Part shown: positions 42,976 through 53,219 of the stretch, one piece after another
Numbering within the stretch: position 1 is the stretch's first letter
Layout: each line of letters opens with the position of its first letter
Assembly: GCF_963678635.1 (NCBI RefSeq)
Contig: NC_087065.1
Span: 50,228,452-50,292,451, forward strand
Origin: Symsagittifera roscoffensis
Lineage: Eukaryota > Xenacoelomorpha > Acoela > Convolutidae
DNA: 64,000 nucleotides
Direction: 5' to 3'
Notes under the pieces: model-generated
Database searches by the model: none
What the model saw: the letters and a program-made list of their open reading frames with translations, nothing else
Told to the model about the DNA's origin: nothing
Made by a program: the position numbers and the translations under genes

Positions 42976-45584
42976 TCATATATTGATAGAATGATTTATT
43001 TGGTTCTTTATATTTTTGAGGTTTGTTTTGGTTATCCTGTTTTTTTTGTCTACATTCAGAAATTCTATGTCCGTATCGTCGGCAATAATTACACCATTTT
43101 TTGCATAAATATTTAGTATTTCAGTGATTTTTTCAACGAGGTCTGTATCTGATTCCTGTATGTTATTGATATTTGTGGTGTTTGTTTCGATTCGATTAAC
43201 ATATTGTAATTTCAGATTTTCTGTTTCTTCAAGTTTCATTGTGATTTCCGCTTGCTCTAGTTTGTCTACTAGTTTTTGAAAATCTAAATCGGGCTCTCGA
43301 ATTGAGGAAGGATGGGATGCTCTCTTTTTTATTGCTATTTTCCTTAATTGAGGTGTTAAGGTCATCATTAAAATTTCTGTCATTTTTGTGTTTTTATATT
43401 CATGTGTATTTAACGAATATGCTTTTCGAACTAGTATTTCGATAAGTACTGCTAATTGTTTGATGGTTTCATTTGGTAATCTGCGAATTTCATTACATAA
43501 AACTCTTTGGTGTTGTTTATTTCTTTCGGAATCAAACATTTTTGAAAATTCTTGTGTAAATCTTTTCCAATTTGATTTTATTTCTATTGGCAATACTGAA
43601 AACCGTTTTTGGGCTGCGCCATCTAAGGTTGTTTGTATCAACGCTGTGCGTCGATGTATCCAATTTTGATGTAGTGGTGTATTAATTGGTTCAGGTCCTA
43701 AATTTTAAATTAATTTTGCTGTTACTGCATTTAAATAATCTTCTACGGAATATTCAGGGTCTGTTCCTGTGAATACCATTAGTGGTTTATTTGATGTTAT
43801 TGATGATCCACTCATAAGGTATGGATTCATTGTCATTTGTAGTGATTCTGCGGCATTTGTCATTTGTGAAAAATTTGAAAGCTGATTTTTTGTTATTTCG
43901 TGTTGTTGAAGGTAATATGGGAGTGTTATTTCATTTTGGATTTGAGTTGGTTGATATGAGTGCATAATCATTGGATTTTGTGGTTGAATTGGTTGAAAAG
44001 ATTGTGTATTAGTTAGATTTGGCATTTGTATTGGTTGTTGATTTCGTGTATCTGTTGGATGTGGAGAAAAAATTCTATGATATGTATATGGTTTTTGCAC
44101 TCCTTGTCCGTGATATTCTTGAGTATATGGTGCAAAAATATCTGGTTGTAAATAATCATCATCATATGATAAGTAATCCGTATGATGAGGTGCTTTTTTA
44201 TTTTTATTTTGTTGAAAGAATGGGTAATTTTCACTACGATCCTGTGGAGGATGTGAATTAGTTTGAAAATTTACTGAGTTGGTTGTTGTCATTGGGTTAT
44301 CCCAATATCGAGATCTTACCTGATTATTATTTTTTTTTGTGGGGGATAGTTTGTTTTTGATGAATGTGCGTAATTATAATTGTGTTCTGCAAAAGAGTTT
44401 CTTGTGAATGTTCTTCGTGTTTTTGACGGTACTGTCATAGGTCTATATGTTTGATAATCCATTTGTGAATATTGTGGAGCAACCGAGGGTTTAACGGTTG
44501 ATTGTAAGGTTACGTGTGCTAGTGAAGAGTGTGTATTTTTTGGTGTAGTTAAAATTGGACGTATTGGTGAAATGCTTTGTTGTGTAGTTGTTGTTGTTTG
44601 AACGATTTCTTCATTTATAAAGTGTGATGGTGTTTGAATATCTTGATGTGTAAGATTCTTAGTTCCATTAAGATTTTCATTGTGTATGACGGTTGAATTT
44701 AAACTGTTGTCTCGCGTATCAGGTAAAAATGTATTGTAGTTTAATGGTGTTGCATCAATGGTTAATGGTACTACTCTTACATAATCTCTTTGATAAGATA
44801 TTGTACTTATTGCTTGACTTGAGAATGATTGTGGGATGTTTATAAATGCATGATGAGACCATTCGGGGTCCCAAACGTAGTCTGACTGTTCTGTGATGGC
44901 AGTATCATCGTTTGAATTTTGAGGTCTGAAATTTTTTCTTGCTTGTGAAATTAAATCTATATTATGTGTGAAATAATCTATTGTAAACCATGCCAAAATT
45001 TTTTGTAAGTCATGTTTTGTATGTTGTGAAACTTCGTCTTTAGTCAAATTTTCTTTAATTATATGTAGGAAAGTTGAAAATAGTGTGATTTCATGTCGTA
45101 CCTTTGTATGTTTGGATGTCTCAGTTGGTGAGATATTTGGAATTTCTGTTTTTTCTAATATTGAAATATAACTATATATTATTGCAAAAACTTCAATAGT
45201 AAATATGGAGTTTGCTCTTTGTGAGTTATGATATTGTACGCTTTTAATACATTCTAAGAATACTTTTGAAAATTCTAAGTCAAGATCGTCTGTTTGAATT
45301 ACATCTTTGCGGTGATTCGGATTTGGTGTGCTGAATTTTATGGTGTAGATTCCGTATTGTTGTGTTAAATTACATATATCTTTCAGATAATGTTCTATAA
45401 TTTGTCTTTTGATTTTTACATCTGGGAATTCTGTTTTGTATGGGCTGATTCCGGGTTCAAACAAATTTAGGAGTAAATTCTTGCAAAAGTCATGCTGCCC
45501 TCTATTATCGGGTGCATCCACGAGGAAGGGCTAAATGTCGTCGTCATCTAGACTATCGTCACTTTGAGTGTGGCTGTGGCTCAT
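42976..45584 (-). pseudogene. gag: Gag polyprotein (N-terminal, capsid and knuckle parts)
   Basis: ATG 45584 overlaps the end of ORF-A; a TAG lies at codon 18, after which 401 codons are open to 44316. A shift near 44300 in an A-run leads to the frame 44292-42976, with one stop at 43705. This part has the capsid-like FDSERNKQHQRVLCNEIRRL...LPNETIKQL segment. A CCHC zinc knuckle, CNYCRRYGHRISEC (C-x2-C-x4-H-x4-C, about 43045-43100), follows in a shifted frame; copy 1 shows that about 37 bp were lost just before it. The N-terminal 400 residues have no recognised domain and make this gag longer than usual. Confidence 0.75.
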
Positions 45585-46023
45585 TTTTTCGTTTAATGAC
45601 TGTTAATATATAACTATCGATGTGTCTAATTGGTTGATTCCAATTATACAAGTGTACTGGTTTGTGTTTTTTGTTTTTTATTCTTCTTTTTCCTCTTTTT
45701 GATGAATTTGAAGTTGTTTCTGAGTCGGAAAAACATAATTGATCGTGAATGGGACAATTTTTATCAATTGATTCTTTTAATTTATAGAGTTCATCTAAAT
45801 TGCTGGCTTCTGATTCTGAAAACTCGTTTCTATTTTTTGAAAATCTTTTTCGTGTGATTTGTCTTTGTTTGTTTATTATTTTTCTTTTTATTGTTAGTCG
45901 TTTTGTTCTAATATATCCAACTGTTTGTGTAAGAGGTGTGATTACAAGATCGTATTTTTTGTTATCTATTTCACAGTTGCGTAAAACGATTGTTTGTTTA
46001 TTTCCTAGATTTTTGAATGACAT
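45559..46023 (-). CDS. ORF-A: basic protein upstream of gag, unknown
   Basis: 154 codons from ATG 46023 to a stop at 45559, intact. The central part is rich in Lys and Arg (KRLTIKRKIINKQRQITRKR), followed by an acidic patch (EFSESEASNLDELYKLKE) and another basic run (SSKRGKRRIKNKKHKPVHLY). It overlaps the gag start by 26 nt in a different frame. Copy 1 has a decayed homologue starting MSRDNLGNKQTI. The composition suggests nucleic-acid binding or nuclear localisation. That is inference; there is no recognised fold. Confidence 0.6.
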   Translation of the reverse strand: MSFKNLGNKQTIVLRNCEIDNKKYDLVITPLTQTVGYIRTKRLTIKRKIINKQRQITRKRFSKNRNEFSESEASNLDELYKLKESIDKNCPIHDQLCFSDSETTSNSSKRGKRRIKNKKHKPVHLYNWNQPIRHIDSYILTVIKRKNEPQPHSK

Positions 46024-47250
46024 AAGTTTTAGGATGAGGGATGCAAAAAGTTGTTAGATGATGTTTACTCTCTTAAACTGTTAGTCCTTACAATTTTTTG
46101 GTTAGCTTAACCTGGGTCTATTTGTTCAGGGTTGGAGAGAAAAGTATATCGTTTCCGAAGAATGATTTTTTACTTTCTCGTGGCTAGTATAAGCTAAGGT
46201 GTTAACTTACTTAATCTTACTTAGGGGTAGTGATTGTGTTCAAGGGTTGGAGAATAGTAAATCGATCCACAAGGTTCAGGTATAATTAGAACGCGAGTAG
46301 TTCGTTAGATACTATTTTAAACTTACTAAATCTAAGATTTATCCTGGGTCTGGTAAGAGGAGGGTTCAAGTGAAGGATGAATAACCGAAGTTCTTCACTG
46401 TTTATCCTACTTTGAATGGTTAGTTTTGTTGAAAAATTTCTATTAGTCTTGGGTTTTTTGGAAGGGTTGGATAGTGAATCGACGTTTGAGGTCGTTAGAC
46501 ACTTGCTAAGTGGGTGGAGGAGAACAAAATTGTTCTTTATGATCCAAGAATTGGCCTTGATGATCAAGTTTTAAATTTAGTGAAATAGAAAATTAATTAA
46601 GATCCAAGGATAAGCCTTGATGATCTGATTTTAAAATTAAGTGAATTTAAGTTTAAAATGGTTTAAATTTGTTTAAGAAAAAGATTTAGTTTTTTAATGA
46701 TATTAGTGAGCTTATGATTGCTGTTATGTTTAGGTGATGAAGCTGGGACAACAGATGATTTTATGATTACTAACAATTTATTGTCATGCTACTAATTTTT
46801 GTTTTGATTTTCAATAAATATTTTCCAAACATGTTTTATATAATACTGCAGAATTTAGGAAAACGATCTGAGATCTTTTTATCAATCGTTATTGTATATT
46901 AATAATTTTGTTTAGCGCCTGAAATGATCATGAAGATTGACTTCAAGATTTTATGTTTGCAAATGAAAATCTAAATTCATTGCTAATAAAATTCTAAATA
47001 TAAAAGTTTGTGTTGGCTTTTGCCGTACTATCATATAACTATATGGTAAGTTTCTACTTTGTCGTATGTCTTCTCTGGTTCGAGGTCTTCTTACGATTCC
47101 GGGTAGTTCTGTTATCGTTTGGAATATTGGCTCTGATCTATTGAGTCGTAGAGACATTTCGATTAAATTATCGTCGTATAACATTTTGAAAATGTTTTGT
47201 CTAAATTCTAATCTAGTTTTGGTTAATTCTAAGCTATTAAGGTCTTGTTC
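46024..47250 (-). other. 5' leader of copy 2 with repeated hairpins
   Basis: 1.2 kb between PBS and ORF-A. GATCCAAGGATAAGCCTTGATGATC-type motifs at 46541-46566 and 46601-46625 fold as short hairpins and recur in copies 1 and 3. A further inverted pair, GAGAAAGTA...TACTTTTCTC (near 46140-46180), is shared with copy 1. Such structures fit packaging or dimerisation signals. The plus-strand frame 47066-47446 runs into the LTR and is not supported. Confidence 0.5.
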
Positions 47251-47251
47251 G

Positions 47252-47269
47252 AGACTTATGGTCGCACCA
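47252..47269 (-). promoter_or_regulatory. Primer binding site candidate
   Basis: On the element strand, TGGTGCGACCATAAGTCT begins two bases after the CA end of the 5' LTR. Copy 3 has TGGTGCGACCAATCGAGTC at the same two-base spacing. It would pair with a tRNA ending TGGTCGCACCA. I could not assign that tRNA. Confidence 0.65.
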
Positions 47270-47271
47270 AA

Positions 47272-47681
47272 TGAGTTAGGACCGATGCGGTTAACTCTTA
47301 GAGTAATTTCGGATAGGGTACACCGTCTGCTCGTCACGCTATCTTATTTTCGGCCGGATAGATTCGTGCAACTTCTTAGTCTAATACCGATCCTAATCTT
47401 ACTCTTATACTATCTAGTCCCAGGGTGTTTAACTAGTCTCTGCTAGGCTCAATAGATCTAGGGTATACTGGTTTATTGCGGCTGCTGAAGTTCTCTTGGA
47501 GAGGCAACTAATTTCTAAGTTAAATTCAAATCTCTCTGGTGCTGAAATTACAAGTAATTTCAGCACTTACAAATAAGTGGGTTGTTAGTTAGATGGATCA
47601 TGATTGGTTAATATTAAATACTTTACAGTGGTAAAGTATCTAATTTATCCAATCATAAAATATAGTTTGGATCAGGTTCCA
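47272..47681 (-). repeat. 5' LTR of copy 2
   Basis: 410 bp, about eight substitutions and one indel from 29943-30351. It holds the AATAAA signal (47472-47477, reverse strand) and the hairpin at 47539-47566. It is flanked outside by ATTG. Confidence 0.93.
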
Positions 47682-47685
47682 ATTG
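47682..47685. other. 4-bp target site duplication (ATTG), right
   Basis: Exact repeat of 29939-29942 beyond the outer end of the 5' LTR. Confidence 0.85.
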
Positions 47686-48417
47686 CACAGTGCATTAGCC
47701 CGTTAAGTCAATCGTCTACTTCGTTTTAGTTTCAAATATCATCACATCCCAAGAAAAGCGATGGGATTTATGGATTAATTCCAATGCTCCTTCCAAAAAA
47801 AATACAAAAAGCACATTTCGATACTAAATTCGTAAACGCAAAAATCGACAAGATCACTGAAAATTTTTTTCTAAAATACGGTAGTAAAGAGAAGAAAGAA
47901 GAGAAATGTAAAAGAAAGAATTGTATAACAAATTCTATTGGACGTAAACCCTGTTGATAAAATAAATACTCACTGAGCTAAAGCACATACAACCGTCAGT
48001 TGAAAGTATGTAAGGCTATTAATCGTCTAACAGTCGTTCTTCGCGAACAGTCTAAAGTACGTCAAAGACGCAAATCCAACTATAAGTTTTCACACACTTT
48101 CGCTGAAAGTTTTTTTAAAAAAGTATCTGCATCCCATCTGGTCTGACAAAACTCAATTTTACTTACTTTCCGCTATCAAAAAGGTCTTAACTCTACTTCA
48201 TAGTAACAACTATATACAAATGAAACCCTGGGACAAAAAAGAATTAATTTCGTTTTAGGCAAATTCAGAATTGAAAAAATCTCTAATCTCGCAGTAAAAG
48301 AAAAAAGTGCAATCATTTTCATAAATGATGAATAAATGAACCTTATCACAAAATAGTAAAACAATTCAGACATTGAATTAAAACCACCTATTATGTCCAA
48401 CCTTTTTTACCACGCGC
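47686..48417. other. Intergenic, nothing recognised
   Basis: No gene or named repeat was seen in these 730 bases. Base composition is less T-rich on the plus strand than inside the retroelements. Confidence 0.5.
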
Positions 48418-49080
48418 TGCTCTAATAAAATAATCAATATATTGATGAAAATTGGCAAAGTCTTGAAAGAGGTGAAAACGCTGTGGAGTTGGGAAACTCA
48501 TTGGAAAATTTCTGAGTATATATCACGACAATTTAGTGAGACCATCACATCAAGGATGGATTGCTGTTTATTAAACAAAAACAGAAATTACTCACATTCC
48601 TTTGGTTTTCTTTGATGGCCCTTCTCCACGAGACGCATCTGGTACAATTTGGAATGAAGGCACTGGCACAACACATCTTGGGGCCATATAAATGATGAGA
48701 CTTTTACACAAATAAAGAGAGAACTTGCTCGGAATATACTAAAGAGGCTCGAAAACGCACGGTGATTTCGGGAGCCTAAAAAAATAGAAACCACCAGAAT
48801 TTATGTCAAGACGATTTGGTGGGGCCATCACATCAGGTATAGATTGCTGTTACTTGCACACAAACTGGAAGCACTCGCAGCCTTTCGATTATACTTTCTT
48901 CACAAGACGCACTTTAGAAAAGTCGGAATGAAGGCACTGGCACAACACATCTGAGAACCACATCTTTTAAAAAAGTTTCACTCAACTATATAGAAACTCC
49001 AAGAAATTTCGGAAGCAAACGAAGAAACTGATGTATACTTTGAGGGTCCTTTGGAAAAATTGTGGAATGTAAACGAAATG
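48418..49080. repeat. Tandem pair of about 300-bp repeats (family S)
   Basis: The units at about 48418-48790 and 48795-49080 share GTGAGACCATCACATCA...GGATTGCTGTT and GGAATGAAGGCACTGGCACAACACATCT. A third copy is at 52436-52860. Divergence is considerable. No coding sequence is convincing. Confidence 0.6.
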
Positions 49081-49350
49081 ATTCTTAGTGAAATTGAAAA
49101 AAATTGATGAAATTGAAGTTTCGACCAAGTAAGCTACGTGCATCGTCTCGTCAAGTTTCTACAATGAACTTATAGAAATGGCTGTTATAAAATTCAATGT
49201 ACAATTTTTTTTACAATATTTAACATAAAATTTGGTTTCAAATTGTCATGTTAAAAATTAGCCATTTACAGTTGACCTCTAAAATCAGTAATTAAGTTAA
49301 AATGTAGCACGTTCGATTAAGACAACTACGTTTTTGAGTAAGTAACCAAA

Positions 49351-49614
49351 TTATTTTGCGACTATTTTTTTCAGATTCAACTCTCTGCTTCTAAACTCAC
49401 CATGCGTGTTCAAGCCCAGCTGCGTTTTCCTGATATGTATAGTCTCCAGTAACCACAGTTTTTGGTTGTTTGACCTATCTACAATTTCTAAACCAACATC
49501 TGCGCAATTTTTTGTGAAGTTGGAGGCCCAGTCACGAGTCGGTTTTCTTATGTTCCTCAAATTCTGTTGTAAAGTACCGAAAATTCTGCTCAACATAAGT
49601 GGCATTACATCCAT
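49351..49614 (-). pseudogene. Possible Penelope/GIY-YIG-type endonuclease C-terminal relic
   Basis: The open piece contains IVDRSNNQKLWLLETIHIRKTQLGLNTHGE. A pattern of the form (I/V)-x-(D/E)-R-S-N...(L/K)-x-E-(A/T)-IHIRKT...LN is familiar from the C-terminal end of GIY-YIG endonuclease proteins of Penelope-like and related retroelements. The GIY-YIG core and an RT are not visible upstream, so this would be an isolated tail. The assignment is tentative and based on a short motif. Confidence 0.35.
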
Positions 49615-50198
49615 TACAAAACAGTTTTTAAAATTCTCCTGACTTGAGCTCTTGAGAAACTGCTGAGAGCGAAAAACTGCTGAGAGACTGACTTTATTGA
49701 TGATAAATAGCGATGGTAAACATAAATTTTCTGCGGGGAAAGTTACTTGAAATTGGTTAAACTCCGTATTTAGTTCTCAAAAAAAATAATTTTTGTGACC
49801 TCTATATTGAATCATCAGCATTGAGAGCTTAAATTTTTTGGTGATTAAACAAGGCGTCTGCTACCAGTTTTGAGAACCGATTTTCGAGAAGACTTGTCAG
49901 TGGTTGCGCCTTATTAGTTTCTTTAACTTCAAAAATTGCTCTAACTAAAAGTACTTCCAAGCCAAAATTTGATCGTTTTTGATAACAAAGGCAAATAACT
50001 CTCTTATTTTGCGATACAATTATGTTCAAATCCAGGAAAAGCGAAGTACGCTCCCGTCTAGATTAGTTTCTTCTACAGTAAACTGTAGATTTGAATGGAG
50101 AGAGTTGGTTCATCACCTGTAGTGCATCCTTCTCATTGTGTGTATCTCGACAACTACATCCACAAAATCAGACCCTCTCAGTTAGCGATGAGTATATT

Positions 50199-50525
50199 TC
50201 ATCGGACAATTTTCCATAAATAGGATTGTACCAGTTTCGGCATAACTCGCATTAAACGCACATTGACTTGTATGTTACTTTCTTGCTGCGACATGGGCAC
50301 GAACAATGTTTGTCCTTCATTGGATGTACTACCGCCGGTATTTCCTGCAAAAGCAAACTCACAATCTATCGGCCATTATTTCTCACGATCTCACGCGAGA
50401 CCATCAATTTGAACATACCATGAATCATTACACTTGAAACGTACCTTGCTGGCCGCCTGAATCAAAAAACTTTGATCGCTCGTAAATTTTTGCCTTTCCG
50501 TAGGAGATTCCCGGCTGTAGAGCTT
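50199..50525 (-). CDS. Two-exon fragment of an unrecognised host gene
   Basis: The first exon piece, about 50525-50445, is preceded by an acceptor-like TTTATAG and ends CAGCAAG|GTACGT. A 100-nt intron (50345-50444) ends TTTGCTTTTGCAG. The second exon, 50344 to the stop at 50199, continues in frame (Gly codon split by the intron) with NTGGSTSNEGQTLFVPMSQQ and SNIQVNVRLMRVMPKL. Good donor and acceptor consensus, a split codon that restores a sensible frame and a non-repetitive composition support a real spliced gene. The stop may itself be bypassed by a further intron. Domain unknown. Confidence 0.45.
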
Positions 50526-50799
50526 CTATAAAGGAGTTTCAAAAGCTTCCTCAAGGAAAACTGATTAATGTCGAAATACATTTATATACTTTCTACTATG
50601 CCCTAATTGGATCTCAAAAAACCCCAGAGCGAAAATAATGAACAATACGTCGTCATACTCCTCATACAATACGTTGTAGAGTCTCTTTTACTTTATTGCC
50701 TTCCTCATGGATTTCCCATAACAATGAGATTAGACTCTAAAACATATTTTATTCTGAACAAATTTAGAGACTTCTGCGAGAAGATCAAGAATTACATTT

Positions 50800-52080
50800 G
50801 GCGTACAGTAGGGGATGATTGGTCCAGGGGATTGGAGGGAACGGCTAATTTTCACTTCTGAAAAAAAAACTTGCAATATCATGAAGAGCCGCAACCGTCC
50901 TTAAACACTGCAATCGAAGTCATTTGGAATCTTAGATCTACAAAGCAACCATCAATCCATCAATTGGATGCACACATTTTATGAAACAGTTTTATAAGAT
51001 CTCTCCACATTCCTCGGAAAACTCCAGTCTAACACTCAAAAAAATTAGATAAGTGAAGTCCGCCACATCGAGCACTAGAGCCCAAGAATGAGCGGAAAAC
51101 GACCGAAACGAAAACCGTGACATCAACAAACCCAAGCGGGACGAGCAAAGCTAAAAAAGACACCCAACGAGCCTAGATCACCCCATCGAACCCATTCTGA
51201 AAAAAGAGTTGATTGGTTCAGAAAAACTGCTCACCAAAAGAAAGAAAATATTACTTCGTTCAACTTCCTTTCAAACTTAGTTAGTCATTTTACATAACAG
51301 TCGCTGTACAATCATATTTAGTATTAAGCATATGTGAATTTTGTTCCTATGAGGGCAATTTCCCTTACTCAGAGGGGTAGTTAAAAAGTTCCCTTTCAAT
51401 CAGCTTGACCTTTCAGGGTGTGGTCCTTTCAACCATCTTGACTAATCTTAACTAAATTTCAGTTATCTTTCAGGTTTATTGATTATATGGGCTATTTTCA
51501 TTCAACAATCCTCTTGCACCCAAATTAATGGTTTCAACAACAAAAACTCATTTTTGTGTGCAGTGGAGGATAATTGATCCAAGAGAGCGATGGAACGGTT
51601 TTTTTCTTTTTCGAAAAATATATCATTCGCAATACCATTCAACGAGCCAAAACCGTCCTCAAACGCTGCAATCGACAAGATCAATTGAAATATTAGATCT
51701 ACAAAAACCGTCAATAGGATGCACACTCCTCAAAAAAAACCTTATTCTACCCCATCAATTCAATAAGAAAAGTTAAAGACAATCATGTCGAGCACTAGAG
51801 CACTGAGGTTGCAGGAAAACGACAGAGGTGAAGACGCTGACCTCAAGAAATCTCGATCGGACAAGCAACGCTAATAAAGAAATCGAACGGGATTAGATCA
51901 CCTTACCGAATCCATTCTGAAAAAGAGGTGACTGGTTTAGAAAAAAACAATAACCAACTTTTTTTCAAATTTATGTATTCATTTTTACAAACCAGTCGTT
52001 TTGGCAAACATTTTTGGTATGAAGCAAATGTGAATTTAGTATCTAGTAGGGTAAATTCCCTTTTGCAAAAGGGATAAGTT
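50800..52080. repeat. Direct duplication (family D), units about 50800-51380 and 51530-52080
   Basis: Both units contain ATCGAGCACTAGAG or GTCGAGCACTAGAG, then GGAAAACGAC, AGATCACC...CGAACCCATTCTGAAAAA and a shared tail (CAGTCG...CAAATGTGAATTT). The second unit has a short frame starting MSSTRALRLQENDRGEDADL; the first has lost its ATG. A more distant relative is near 23810-23970. They may be N-terminal relics of a repeat-encoded protein. Confidence 0.5.
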
Positions 52081-52435
52081 AAGAGATCCCAGGGTGTTGA
52101 TGTTTCGATCAGCTCGATAACAATCGGTTCTGTTTGAAGTTTATGAAAAAAAAATTCGAGTTTTTTTTTCCAAATTATTAGCTATATTGGCAATTTTCAT
52201 TCAATAATTCGATCCTGCGCCCTAATTATCAATTTTTAGATTTACTTGTTGTACCGTGGATGATCATTCCTCTCAGAAAAACAAAAAACTGAAGTCATTT
52301 TCATAGAAGAAAGAAAAAACCGCAAAAAATTTCATGAAAAAAGGAAGAAAGCTCAAATCAACTTTTCAACAAATTAATACAAAGTTTCAAAAATTTAGTT
52401 AAACATACTATCTTTGCCATTATTATTTACCAAGC

Positions 52436-52860
52436 GCTGTTCTGATAAATTAATCAACTTGCTGATGAATATAAGCAGAATCTTGAAAGGGGTGAAACCT
52501 CTGTGGAGTTGGGAAAATTAGTGGAAAACTTCTGAGTTTATATCAAGACCTTTTAGTGAGACCATCACATCAGGATGGATTGCTGTTCGATGAACAAAAA
52601 CAGGAATTACTCACAGTTCTTCGGTTTTTCTTTTATGGCCTTTCTCTACGAGAGGCATCTGGTAAAATTTGGAATGAAGGCACTGGAACAACACATCTGG
52701 GGACAACATCTATGATTTAAGTTTCAAACAATTTAAGCGTTTCCAAAAGTCACTGTGATTTTGAAAGCCTCAAACAAATAGAAACTACAAGAACTTACGG
52801 AAGCAAACGAGGAAAAAGATTTAGATTCCCAAGGTTTATTGGATAAATTATGGGACTTAA
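52436..52860. repeat. Third copy of repeat family S
   Basis: Aligns with 48418-48790 over most of its length (CTGTGGAGTTGGGAAA, GTGAGACCATCACATCAGGATGGATTGCTGTT, GGAATGAAGGCACTGG). No gene. The stretch between here and 53219 shows nothing further. Confidence 0.6.
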
Positions 52861-53219
52861 ACCTGTACAATTTTACAAAAACTAGAAAATTTTGACAAAA
52901 AAACAATTGTAAACATTTTCACAACAAGGTGCATCATCAGTTTTATTACAATAAACTAAACTAAAGGACTTCTAGGCTAAAATATTCCAACAAGGAATCG
53001 TCTCAACTCTATAAACGAAATACCTTTAGAAGATGCATGTATATCAAAAGTTGGCCTAGGCTACTAAAGAGCGTTTCAGGTCTTATATAAATTAGCTTTA
53101 CTGGATCAGGAGTTGGAAGCACGACAACCAAGATCCCAAGACTTTGACTCTAAAGAAGTACCAGTTGAAAGATTATAAAACAATAATTAATAAATCTAGA
53201 AACAGCTTGGGATGAATAG

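Larger units (their letters stand above)
29943..47681 (-). mobile_element. Large env-bearing Ty3/gypsy-type retroelement, copy 2 (full length)
   Basis: 17,739 bp bounded by 409/410-bp LTRs and an ATTG target duplication. On the minus strand the order is 5' LTR, PBS, 1.2-kb leader, ORF-A, gag, protease, RT, RNase H, integrase, M1, M2, pre-env, env, ORF X, 3' UTR, 3' LTR. RNase H preceding integrase is the Ty3/gypsy order. By my count the LTRs differ at about eight positions plus one indel, so insertion is fairly recent. Nevertheless gag, RT, RNase H, integrase, M1, M2, pre-env and env all carry stops or frameshifts. It is unusually long for the family because of about 6 kb of coding sequence beyond pol. 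Confidence 0.92.

Noticed and set aside
43080-43110. Programmed -1 frameshift at an A-run just before the zinc knuckle
   Set aside because: Copy 1 has the knuckle in the upstream frame after a stop and an extra 37 bp, so the shift in copy 2 is better explained by a deletion.
44290-44330. Programmed frameshift in the A9 run of gag
   Set aside because: Copies 1 and 2 change frame at different places, so homopolymer decay is more likely.
47066-47446. 126-codon plus-strand frame crossing the 5' LTR (similar frames at 29926-30117 and 60783-61112)
   Set aside because: LTR sequence read in antisense. The frame recurs only because the LTR recurs, and nothing suggests a protein.
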